DNA of 39,234 nt from Basidiobolus ranarum. Lineage: Eukaryota > Basidiobolomycota > Basidiobolomycetes > Basidiobolales. Below the pieces are notes generated by a model, which saw only the letters and a list, made by a program, of their open reading frames with translations, was not told the origin of the DNA and did no database searches. Shown here in pieces: positions 1 through 8,626 of the stretch. The number at the start of each line of letters is the position of its first letter. Within the stretch, counting starts at the first letter, position 1. The stretch lies in contig JASJQH010006919.1 of NCBI GenBank assembly GCA_040143965.1, positions 1-39,234 of the forward strand, in the 5' to 3' direction. The translations under genes were made by a program, and so were the position numbers.

Positions 1-1632
1 ATTATTAAACTCTGCTGACCAATCCAAGCCATCATCCTGATCCGTGATGGATTGCTTCCATATATCTTCTAACCTCGATTTATCATTCGAGTTTAAAGCA
101 AGCTCCTCAGGGAATTCTTGACTATTCAAGAAAGCAACAACATCATTGCCATCAGTATCCTCCGAGGTTTCAAAGGGTAATAGATTATGTTCAGCCAAAT
201 TTTGATCATCCTCATGCAAATGATTCAAATTATCACCCTCGACACCCATGTTAAGGAACTCAGTAGACCAATCTATATGGCCATTGTCTTTAGTTGGTTC
301 GTTGAGTGCTTTCTGTGATTCAGGAAGATTATTTTCACTTTCTTCTTTAAATTCAGCTGCCCACTCTGAGTAAGTGTCTTCTCCGTTATAAACTTGCTCT
401 ACAACAGATATGTCGCTCGAGGATGGTAACAATTCTTCAGGAAATTCTGTGCTATTTAAAAATGCCACCACATCGTCTCCATCTGTTTCCGATGGCCAAT
501 TAGTTTGAGTATTTGAAAAATCACCACGAAATGTCTGCTGCCAAGCTTCTTCAAGCTCCTCCAAGTCTTTTGGATTACGTTGCGATGCTTCACCATGCTC
601 ACTCTGAAAAGCAGTAAATTCATCTTGCTCAGATGCAAGATATTTAGGGCTTTGAATAATACTACCCAATGATGATTTGGTATTTGGCTCTGCTGAAGCG
701 AATGATTGACCTAATTCTACTGGATTGGAATTGAATTCAACTTCAGAATCATTACTGTTAGGGATGCTTCTCTGGTTTTCTGAAGAAATGTGTAGTGATT
801 GTTCGCTTAGATAATTGGGTATATCGTGACTCTCGAATGGATGAGATGCACTATTGTCAGTATTGAATTCTTCTTCGTTCTCATGATTACTTTCTACTAT
901 AGGGCTCTCTATCAAATTTTCACCAAAATGACTTAAAAACTCATCAGCCCATGCATAAGCACGACTTTCAGCAGAGGTGGTAGCGGTTTTATCAGGAGAT
1001 ATCAATAAAGGCTCGGTATTGTTTACATATAGGCCGACCTGTGGAGCAGACTTTAGTGAAAAGCGATTATTCAGAGGAAATCTAGGTCCAGAAAATTCTT
1101 CATTCAGGGGCTGAATGCTTTCACGTTCTGTGACAAACGAAGTATCTAACTGCTGTTCAGTTGAATTTTCGGAATAATCTTGCCCTGAATTGGAGGAAGT
1201 GTTAACGTCTTCAAAGTGTTGCAGCTCGTCCTCAAGAGATGGACCAGCTACAGACCTTTGTCCAATAGATTCAAAAGCGTGATGGGCTGAAGAGCCTTCC
1301 ATGTACGATCCAGTTTGAGAAGTATCATTAATAGACTCTGCCCATTGACTAGAACTCTCAAGAGGATTAATAGCATTTCCAGAGAAAGGGGTGGAATTTC
1401 CAGGTTTGTTAGAAAGTATACTAGCGAGGTTAGCGTTTGTAGATGATCCATTGGCTACACTACCTCCTAAAAAACTTCGAAATAAAGAGCGAGTAGAATT
1501 CGCAATGCCGCTAAACGCAGAGGTCCTATCTGGGACTTTACCAGCCTTTTTACTCTGAGAACTGGCGAGTATGTTAGAAGCATCTGAAGCTCGCTTTCCA
1601 AAATTCTTGCTCGGTCGATGTGAATCAGACAT
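1..1632 (-). CDS. WxxxF-repeat protein, PEX5-like peroxisomal import receptor (N-terminal part, cut by window edge)
   Basis: Open for 544 codons from ATG at 1632, with an in-frame stop immediately upstream, to the window edge; the C-terminus lies outside. The chain is acidic, Ser/Asn-rich and looks disordered. It carries diaromatic pentapeptides WADEF (W228), WQQTF (W364), WAAEF (W424), WSTEF (W455) and WSAEF (W538), plus degenerate WAESI (W97) and WKQSI (W525). WxxxF/Y repeats are the known Pex14/Pex13-binding elements of PEX5, whose TPR cargo-binding domain follows the disordered N-terminus and would be off-window. An internal duplication repeats DGxDVVAFLNSxEFPEEL at about residues 383-400 and 493-510. 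Oddly, no cysteine is present, whereas PEX5 and Pex20-type receptors normally have one near the N-terminus for ubiquitin-dependent recycling. Alternatives are a Pex20-like co-receptor or an endocytic adaptor with aromatic motifs. Confidence 0.6.
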   Translation of the reverse strand, partial: MSDSHRPSKNFGKRASDASNILASSQSKKAGKVPDRTSAFSGIANSTRSLFRSFLGGSVANGSSTNANLASILSNKPGNSTPFSGNAINPLESSSQWAESINDTSQTGSYMEGSSAHHAFESIGQRSVAGPSLEDELQHFEDVNTSSNSGQDYSENSTEQQLDTSFVTERESIQPLNEEFSGPRFPLNNRFSLKSAPQVGLYVNNTEPLLISPDKTATTSAESRAYAWADEFLSHFGENLIESPIVESNHENEEEFNTDNSASHPFESHDIPNYLSEQSLHISSENQRSIPNSNDSEVEFNSNPVELGQSFASAEPNTKSSLGSIIQSPKYLASEQDEFTAFQSEHGEASQRNPKDLEELEEAWQQTFRGDFSNTQTNWPSETDGDDVVAFLNSTEFPEELLPSSSDISVVEQVYNGEDTYSEWAAEFKEESENNLPESQKALNEPTKDNGHIDWSTEFLNMGVEGDNLNHLHEDDQNLAEHNLLPFETSEDTDGNDVVAFLNSQEFPEELALNSNDKSRLEDIWKQSITDQDDGLDWSAEFNN

Positions 1633-2306
1633 TTACTGTCTTCCAGAAAGTATCCTCAATAAAATAAACCTTTAACTAAACTGTAGATGTATTTAGAAAG
1701 AAAACTATAGAATCAATGGAAGGCTCGTGGCTTTTTGTCTTAACAGAGTAAAATATCAGGTTGGGTGATACTACCATTAAGAAGTATCCAAAAAATCCGG
1801 AACATTTTTCGTATGACAAACTCACGGAGTACATAAAATACTGATATTCAACAAATGTATATTTATATTTGTGGCTTTGATGTTTGCAGTAATGTTAGCA
1901 TCTGTTAATTTGGAACAGTAATTCGCAATATGTAAATAGATCTTAATTCAAAGCCCAATATAAGCATTTAAGCAAAATTCCCCAAACTTAATTTTGTGTA
2001 TGCGTATACAATCACGATGGAATTGAAAAAATAGGTCTGGTTTTTTTTCAAGATACATGATCAAGGGGGAACAGATTCAGGCATTCTATTGGTCATATGG
2101 TTTGACTGGAGACTCAGAATCACCTCAATTAATGCGATCAGCCGAAAATCCATTCTTTCTCTCTCTCGCTGTTTCCCAACCAAGCGACTGTATTCTTGGT
2201 AAGAATTATAATCTATTTGAGAAGTTTACATGGGGTTTATCTCGTTAGATCTTACATTTGCTCACATCAAATTATTTCCATTATCCATCCATCCATAAAA
2301 CAGAAA
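1633..2306. promoter_or_regulatory. Shared upstream region of the PEX5-like gene and the eL31 gene
   Basis: Non-coding AT-rich spacer between two divergent genes. On the eL31 side a pyrimidine run (about 2154-2177, CTTTCTCTCTCTCGC core) lies about 130-150 nt before the ATG; such tracts are common at ribosomal protein gene promoters. A possible 5'-UTR intron runs from GTAAGA at 2199 to TAG at 2248 (50 nt). No TATA box stands out. Confidence 0.4.
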
Positions 2307-2731
2307 ATGGCAAAGGAACAAAAGGGTACCAAGCGTTCCACTCTCTCTGACGTTGTCACCAGAGAATACACTGTTCACCTTCACAAGCTCATTCATGATC
2401 GGTAAGTCCTACAACTAGTTGTACCATTGAGATACCTTCTAATTGTCGGTGTATTCATAGCCAATTCAAGAAAAAGGCTCCTACTGCTGTCAAAGCCATC
2501 AAGGCTTTTGCCGCCAAGCACATGGGTACTGTTGATGTCCGCTTAGATCCTTCTGTAAACAAGCAAGTTTGGAGCCACGGTATTCGCAACGTTCAACGTC
2601 GTATTCGTGTTCGCCTTGCTCGTAGACGTAACGATGATGAAGATGCCAAGGAAAAACTCTATACTTATGTTACTTTTGTTCCTGTTACCTCTTACAAGGG
2701 TCTTCAAACTGAAGTAGTTGAAGAGAACTAG
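2307..2731 (+). CDS. RPL31: 60S ribosomal protein L31 (eL31)
   Basis: Two exons, 2307-2401 and 2461-2731, joined inside an Arg codon across a 59-nt intron (GTAAGT...CATAG), give 121 residues; eL31 is 113 aa in yeast and 125 in human. Family hallmarks are visible: [16 protein letters not shown] near the N-terminus, the [15 protein letters not shown] helix, [13 protein letters not shown], the Arg-rich strand [21 protein letters not shown] and the C-terminal [11 protein letters not shown]. eL31 is a large-subunit protein at the rim of the peptide exit tunnel. Codon use is biased to GCT/GTT/AAG as expected for a highly expressed gene. The start is the first ATG in the exon after a short A-rich leader, and the [11 protein letters not shown] extension before the core is usual for non-yeast homologues. 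Confidence 0.98.
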
Positions 2732-3911
2732 ATTTCTTATTTCTAAATTCTTCATTCTTCAATATGGTACCCTTCATATTGCCGTCTATGAAATACAAAT
2801 ATATTTTTGGAAGTATTACTCTAAAGCATTGTATCGTTATTTTTGTAAGTCGTTAGAACGAATAGTTAAGATCAGTTTGAGATATTCTGTGAAGCCGGTT
2901 TGGCCATAAACCATAATGACTGGCTGGCCGCAAGTTGGATATGTTGGGCAAAGTTATAGCATGCCAAATAATATATTGTTAATGTGAGTGCAACCGTATA
3001 TTAGGGTATTACAGAACACATTAGGCGGGTCACTGAATACTCTAACTTGGGTACTTGTCTTGGGATATAGCCAAATGGGGCATAGATTGACAACAAAGGT
3101 AAAAAGGTCAGTGGTTCAGACGGCGCTGATAACCGCCCTGAGCAAAAGGAGAGCAGGGATTTTATCTGACGAGTCTTGTAGCACTAATTTGATGAGGCTT
3201 AGCTTTACTCTAAACCAGATTGCTGATATGTGGTTTCATCAGGAGCCGCAGCCTCAATTGTATTCTTAACAATATGGCGAGTCTCCATCTCATTAAAGAG
3301 TAGGGGATTTTCCTCCGGATTCACTTCGGATCAGGATTTAATTCAATCGACAAGAAACTGATAAGAGCGAGGCCAAGTCCAATCATGATCTACGCAATTG
3401 GTTTCAAGTAATTCAATTATCTAATTCCATTTCATTGCACTGCATTACCCTCCTCCATACTTGTTCCAATCAGCCCAATGTCTTTTTGGGCTCAAGCCGA
3501 ACGACTGCCTTTTGAAAACATAACTATAGCACTGTTTGAGGACTGGGGATTGCTATATATGGTGTTGAAGTTGCCATGAGCTAAAAATAGCTCTGAACAC
3601 TCCACTGCAAAAGAATCGAATAGGGCTTGATGATACAAATGTTAACCCTTTATGAATTATTACATTTGGATGGCTGTTTGCTTGATTGGAGGTTGTTTGC
3701 TTGATTGGAGGTTGTTTGATGAACAATATGATAAGTTCAATAATGGTTTCGAGCGTGCTCTTAACTTCACTAATTCCCAGTTGTAGCCTTTATTCATACT
3801 TATTCCATCAAACCATATTTTCTACCCTAAGCTTTGCTTGCAGCATTTGCCTAGGTTTACACATTCGTGCCTCTGAAACCCTGGATTATGAGTTTGTAGA
3901 GTGCTTGGACA
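2732..3911 (+). other. Intergenic spacer after eL31
   Basis: About 1.2 kb with no supported gene. Short open frames here start at non-ATG codons or show no protein-like composition. It contains the 19-bp tandem duplication at 3675-3718, listed separately. Confidence 0.5.
3675..3718. repeat. Tandem duplication, 19-bp unit, 2.3 copies
   Basis: The unit TGTTTGCTTGATTGGAGGT occurs at 3675-3693 and again at 3694-3712 without mismatch, followed by a six-base partial copy. The copies are identical, so the duplication is recent or slippage-maintained. It lies about 200 nt before the inferred start of the UPF0658 gene. Confidence 0.9.
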
Positions 3912-5223
3912 ATGAAGGTAAGCGAGTGAATAGTCCTTGACCCAGGCGGAAAGAGACTTATCTGTATCACCATGTAGTCTAAATTCTTCTTTACGACTCT
4001 AGAAAATTAAGGTAAACTATTCACAGACAACACTAATTCTGTCTATCGTGGAAGCTATAATTGTCGTAGTGTTGGAGTCGCTCGTTGCATATACCTATTC
4101 CAAAAGCCCGGAGCAAGGAGATACCCCAAATAAATACACCTCCTTGTTAGTTTACTTCATCATTTTTATCAGCTCTCAAGTGTTCCAGGTTGTACTGGTA
4201 TGGGATGCTGTAAGTAGAACCCACATAGTGCTTAACGAGGAGTTACATTGGCAACTTTCTAAACTTTTATTTTTCTAGTTGAGATATGAAAATACAATCC
4301 AAATTATCGCATTCGTTCTATTCAATCTATCTTGCTTTTGCTACTCGCTAATCCAATATAATCAACTGAGTCAAAGCTTAGTTTCTGGATCATCGATGGA
4401 CTTGTGTCGATACATGACCATCTCCATTGCTGCAATTATGTTTGTATTCTTTCTATTATATATATGGTTGGGATACCGCCTCTATCGGGAGTTTGGGTGG
4501 AAAATCTATAAGCGCATAGGTGCAGATGTTCGAATGAAAGGTGATTACTATCTTTAACAAATTTGTTAACCTCGATAGACTAATGCTTACCTCGATACAC
4601 ATCAGCTCGGTATCGCACGTACCAAATCTTTCTTACTTTGGTGAAGCTTGATGTATTCTTTTTCCTTGGTTTCTGCGTGCAATTCCTAGTACTGGTTCTT
4701 GTTGGAAGTGATCCCGAGTTTCCAATTACTATAGCTTCGCTACCCATCATTCTCATTACACTAGTGCTGGCCGTGTATTGTATTCGACATGAGAACCAAG
4801 TGGTAACGGTGATTTTCCTGTTTGGTTTGTGCTGTGGCGCTGGATACTTCATTTTCAAATTGATACGAATGCAACAAAGACGTAATGAAGACAAGTACAA
4901 AAATGTTATCATCTTTCTATCCTTCTTTGGTATTGTCTATCTATGCTAGTCGCTAGATGTTCTCACCACTTTCTAACTCCTGAATTGTTTGCAGCTGCTC
5001 TCTCTTTGATTATGATCTCCGCGACTATAGTCATGACTGTTCAATGTTACATGAATTTTGGTAAAGGACTGAAGTTTCACCGTAAGTGATTTAAATTCTA
5101 TTTCACGATATACCCATCACCTACGAACCGATTATTGACTCTTCTGAATCCATAGTAAGCACTACTCCGGCTATAGCTCAAACACGAGCACCTACTGAAC
5201 GCAATCTAAATTTAATTGAGTAA
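3912..5223 (+). CDS. UPF0658 Golgi apparatus membrane protein
   Basis: Six exons: 3912-3917, 4027-4209, 4279-4540, 4606-4929, 4995-5081 and 5156-5223. All junctions are in phase and give 309 residues. Recognisable UPF0658 signatures are RYENTIQIIAFVLFN, YREFGWKIYKRIGAD, YQIFLTLVKLDVFFFLGF, a CIRHENQ segment, and the closing NFGKGLKF. The hydrophobic segments suggest about seven to eight transmembrane helices. S. pombe members localise to the Golgi, but their biochemical role is unknown. The first exon, coding only Met-Lys before a GTAAGC donor at 3918, is the least certain part: it was chosen because it gives phase 0 into TTLILSIVEAIIVVVLES. The third intron (4541-4605) is supported because it restores the KARYRTYQIF join expected for the family. 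Confidence 0.86.
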
Positions 5224-6339
5224 ATAAACCCCGATACTATTATTTTTTTTCACAATTCAAAAGAGAACTGTTTTTGACTTCTGCTTCAATTCATGAGTTG
5301 TTTCTTGAGAATTCCTTTTATCGTTATCATACGTTTCTGTGCAATCCATCGTTTTCGGTCAGTTCATTCATTTCTTGGTTTGTACTAAGATTCTCTTATT
5401 ATTTTTATTAAGTATGTACTTTCATATTGGGGGATTATGTTCACCGCTATTGGACTGTTTTAACAAGTAAAATGTCATATTAACCCAGCCAGGACGCATG
5501 TTAAGCAACACATATAGTAGAGTATATTTAGTTTCGTAGTATGCAACATATGGGATTAGTAATCAAAAAGGAACTAATAAAAGTGATCCCAAACCAAGTG
5601 TACCCATATAGGGTTTAAGTTATCATTGTCAATCTGAAGGCACACATTTGGTAACTACATACTATCCCCGTAATGTTGCGCGCAGTAGCTGGGTCTGATG
5701 CAATATAGTTGATAATAATGCGTTAAGGTTTGTGAACGAGACATTGTCAACGGTTTCATTCCATTTCTCCATGTGACCCAATCCAAGTTTACTTTGATGC
5801 GCATAGACGAAACGGGTAGATGTCATCAATTGGGCTTGAGCCAACATGGCGTTATTTTTCGGATCAGATGTATTACACCATAATAATTCACCATCTATGA
5901 AACACTATTATGTAATTGAGGCTACATGTTCTAAGCTGGTGTTTTCAAAATTATTACGACAATCTTATACAAAGATGCAGGAATTGACTGGAGGAAAGCT
6001 ATATTGGATAGAATCCTTCTGATACGTGGAAATTGACCGGAGCTGAAATTGGACTTGTTAGTCTAGATTCTTTCAAGAGGAGACACCCTTCCCACTTGTG
6101 TCTATCAGCGAGAGATGCGACATCTCAGGTTGATGTGATCCACTCAATATGTGAAGCATTTTGAATGAACACACCATATGTGCTTCATAGTCTTTCGTAC
6201 TTTGACTCTGGGATCATTACCAGTATTGTCCCTGCATATGGGTGATATCTTTTACTATAGCATCATATTCGAGGCATCCATCAAGAGATAGAAGAGTTTA
6301 TTCAAGTCGTTTGAAGGCACGAATCATAAAGGACATCCT
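5224..6339. other. Intergenic stretch with one protein-like open frame
   Basis: After the UPF0658 stop there is AT-rich spacer, a (T) run and no clear gene. The only stretch of interest is the minus-strand frame at 5662-5901, listed separately. The rest (5902-6339) shows nothing I can assign. Confidence 0.4.
5662..5901 (-). pseudogene. Unassigned protein-like fragment, possible last exon or gene relic
   Basis: On the minus strand a frame of about 80 codons is open, ending at a stop at 5662-5664. It opens with FIDGELLWCNTSDPKNNA and continues through AQLMTSTRFVYAHQSKLG, MEKWNETV and a Leu-rich tail with LLSTILHQTQLLRATLRG. The composition looks like a folded protein, and the frame is open well upstream of its first Met (5847). 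I could not find matching upstream exons with sound splice signals in 5900-6335, so this is either the terminal exon of a gene I cannot assemble or a relic. No family recognised. Confidence 0.3.
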
Positions 6340-6567
6340 TCAGTTCATATTTAAGTAATCACGTTCTTCGGTTATCTTTTTCATCAAGGTTTCATGCTTT
6401 CCTGCCATCTTCTGATGGTATGCTACTTGCTCTATGCTAACCGGACGTCCATTCATCGTGTAATGAGAGTCAAGTTGGTCATTGTTTACCAAATCGATTG
6501 TGGGATGATTAGGATTATAGTAGTGATGGTTTAAATCGTCAAGAATACTTTGGGAAGGTTGTGTCAT
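6340..6567 (-). CDS. Small protein, member 1 of a three-copy local family
   Basis: A 75-residue single-exon frame with ATG at 6567 and stop at 6340. It shares with the frames at 7670-7897 and 8396-8626 a C-terminal motif, here NGRPVSIEQVAYHQKMAGKH (N39-H58) followed by E59, K63-K64, I65 and T66. It also shares its N-terminus with member 3: MTQ at the start and LNHHYYNP around residues 12-19 versus LNHYYPSCP. The motif looks like a short turn followed by one amphipathic helix. No signal peptide, membrane segment or cysteine. The N-terminal half is Asn/His/Tyr-rich and probably disordered. This copy has GRPVS where the other two have GRRLS. No known family recognised. Sharing between paralogues is the evidence that it is a real protein. 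Confidence 0.72.
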   Translation of the reverse strand: MTQPSQSILDDLNHHYYNPNHPTIDLVNNDQLDSHYTMNGRPVSIEQVAYHQKMAGKHETLMKKITEERDYLNMN

Positions 6568-7669
6568 ACTTATAAAAGGTGCTTCTGATGGAGTAGATGT
6601 CGTGCGTTGTCCGAAATAGAAACAGATGAGCGAAACGAAAGCGCTACTTGGTTTATATGAGGTGCGTCGAGTGTTTGTACGATGCTTGGGTCATCATGAC
6701 ATCACCAAGACAATAGGTACGATTTTGATGTCATCGTCAGTCAATATTTGGATCATATTTGTCACAATCCATGCAACAAAAACATCTGTACCCGTGTTTG
6801 AATCACTCATGCACATTATTCGGCCAACCAGTGACTTGCGATTTCAGGTCAAACTAACACCAAATTATCGAGGTGTTGGACATTCAGAGCCAATCGTCAC
6901 ACTCAATTTGTCCAGAGCTAAAAAAGAACAGATCGAAGATCATCGGCCCAGACAGCTCTCTGTTGCGACGGGTATTTTGCCTATGCTAGGCTGATTAAGT
7001 GTACGGTCAAAGAACAAATAAAAAATGTACTACACTTAACGGACAGACTACAATAATTGATTGAAATATGAGGTCAAAGAAATCAGCCTGCAGTCTGGTG
7101 TAGTCAAGGTGTATCCTTGGCACTCGCTCTCTAAAACTAGTTGTTTTGAATTTCCAGTTATCGGGGTTCTGAAAAGAAAATCGTAGTTAAAACTGGTCCA
7201 TTCAAGTAGTAAAATAAGCTTTGGCCTCCGTGCATGAATATCGCTTAGCAGTCAACTGCTAATCGAGTTTGCTGATTATATCACATTGGGCACACACCTA
7301 TTATAGCAGATCTTTGAAATGACCAATTGACGTTGAGAAGTCATGTTTTCTATTAGGCGAAAGGCACTCAATATGGAAGTGAGATTGTAAGAGCTAGTGC
7401 TAGTGTTAGTGATGAGTAAATCATAGGATGATCTAGATCACCTTCAAATATGTCATTGTCTTCAGACCTGGCAATGATAAAGTTCATACAATCCTCTGAC
7501 TCATGCGACGCAAAAATTACCAAAGTCTTGGTCACTGCACTGCACAAGGATTTTCGAAGCAGTCCCATAAGTCGAATATGTATAAATAATCAGACCTGTA
7601 AGCATGATTACCAACTATATGCTATCCATAAGCTCCTACATCTGCTTCTGATCCCTATTTGAAAGAACA
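6568..7669. other. Spacer between small-protein members 1 and 2, with a weak ORF
   Basis: Contains the candidate frame 6626-6994 (listed separately) and two overlapping short frames on opposite strands near 7370-7660, at most one of which could be real. No clear promoter element was seen before member 2 at 7670. Confidence 0.35.
6626..6994 (+). CDS. Hypothetical 122-residue protein, weak support
   Basis: ATG at 6626, 58 nt from and divergent to small-protein member 1. The frame has a hydrophobic segment (about residues 35-50) and a basic C-terminal part with LNLSRAKKEQIEDHRPRQ. Composition is only moderately protein-like and nothing resembles a known family. It may be a chance open frame; length (122 codons in AT-rich DNA) is the main argument for it. 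Confidence 0.25.
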   Translation: MSETKALLGLYEVRRVFVRCLGHHDITKTIGTILMSSSVNIWIIFVTIHATKTSVPVFESLMHIIRPTSDLRFQVKLTPNYRGVGHSEPIVTLNLSRAKKEQIEDHRPRQLSVATGILPMLG

Positions 7670-7897
7670 ATGCAGAACCAACACAACCAATACCGTGAAC
7701 CCCAAGAATCTGCTGCTACAATTCAATCTCATCCACTTTACGAGCCTACCCCAAATAGCGATGCTCACGGACAAGAGATTCCAAACCCCACTCCCATACT
7801 AAACGGACGCCGGCTAAGTATTGAACAAGCTGTGTACCATAATTCCATGGCTAATCAACACGAGGCTATGATAAAACAGCTTACCCAGAACCATTGA
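7670..7897 (+). CDS. Small protein, member 2 of the local family
   Basis: A 75-residue frame with ATG at 7670 and stop at 7895-7897, on the opposite strand to members 1 and 3. Its C-terminus NGRRLSIEQAVYHNSMANQH (N45-H64), then E65, M67, I68, K69 and L71-T72, aligns without gaps to the other two. The N-terminal 40 residues are Gln/Asn/Pro-rich (YEPTPNSDAHG) and poorly conserved. GRRLS fits the R-R-x-S consensus of cAMP-dependent kinase, which is suggestive only. There are no cysteines and no membrane segment, so it is likely an intracellular, mostly disordered protein with one helix. Function unknown. Confidence 0.72.
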   Translation: MQNQHNQYREPQESAATIQSHPLYEPTPNSDAHGQEIPNPTPILNGRRLSIEQAVYHNSMANQHEAMIKQLTQNH

Positions 7898-8395
7898 TAA
7901 AATTTGAACTTGTTTCGTATTAGTTCCTAATTGATATAGGCATGTAGCAACTTGAGTTCCAATTTTTGTAGTAAATAGTATTCTAGCAGGGCACAGAACC
8001 ATATATAAATCATATAAAACATAATCTTTAAACTAAATTTGCTTTGGTTAGGCGAATGAGGGAGTATTTCATTTATTCAGATTTGACATGGATGTCATTG
8101 GAGGAGCATCCACCAAGTACGTGGATTTCCATCTAAACTTGCAAAGTGACACTTGGAATTTCAACAGATAGTTTTGTAGTGGAAACACTGACTACTCCAA
8201 TTTCATCCTTGACAATATAACCGGTATGGAATTGACTAAAAAACTAGCTTCTAATTGTGTACATTTTTTGGAAGTTGAGTTGGTACGTATCCATGTAGTG
8301 TATTTATTGGAAGAGTAAATGGAGTAGTCATATATATATATATACAGTAGTCACTGAGCCTTCTGCTAGCCTGGAGAGTTTAAAATATCTTTATC
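7898..8395. other. Spacer between small-protein members 2 and 3
   Basis: About 500 nt of AT-rich DNA between two convergent small genes. It contains a short TA microsatellite at about 8331-8344. No other feature was seen. Confidence 0.5.
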
Positions 8396-8626
8396 TCAAG
8401 GTGAGTTATTGTTTCCTGTCAATCGTTGAATTATAGCTTCGCATTGCCCCGCGATAATTTTGTGGTATGCTATTTCTTCAGCACTGAGACGACGACCTTC
8501 AATCGTGATAATAGACATAGTATACTCCTCCAAGTTTCCTGACATACCGCCTTTGTTAGGACAACTAGGGTAATAATGGTTCAAGGAATCTTGAGACTTA
8601 GCGGTGTGTAGATGTGACTGGGTCAT
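8396..8626 (-). CDS. Small protein, member 3 of the local family
   Basis: A 76-residue frame with ATG at 8626 and stop at 8396. It starts MTQS and has LNHYYPSCPN at residues 15-24, matching MTQP and LNHHYYNPNHP of member 1. The C-terminal EGRRLSAEEIAYHKIIAGQC (E43-C62), then E63, I65, I66 and L69-T70, matches members 1 and 2. The three together define [NE]-G-R-[PR]-[VL]-S-[IA]-E-[QE]-x-[AV]-Y-H-x(2)-[MI]-A, followed by E and L/I-T at fixed spacing. A TATATA element (8712-8717) lies about 86-91 nt upstream on this strand. No signal peptide or membrane helix. Confidence 0.72.
   Translation of the reverse strand: MTQSHLHTAKSQDSLNHYYPSCPNKGGMSGNLEEYTMSIITIEGRRLSAEEIAYHKIIAGQCEAIIQRLTGNNNSP

Noticed and set aside
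456-1451. Short minus-strand frames inside the WxxxF gene
   Set aside because: They are in other frames of a 544-codon open reading frame with repeated motifs.
2988-3269. 93-codon plus-strand frame after eL31
   Set aside because: No ATG near its beginning, no protein-like motif, no splice support.
4580-4912. 110-codon minus-strand frame
   Set aside because: Lies antisense to exon 4 of the UPF0658 gene, whose protein signatures are clear; a shadow frame.
6568-6576. TATAA-like sequence beside small-protein member 1
   Set aside because: Only a few bases from the ATG, too close to act as its TATA box.
7368-7662. Two overlapping frames on opposite strands (66 and 70 codons)
   Set aside because: They overlap each other and neither resembles the neighbouring small-protein family or any known protein.
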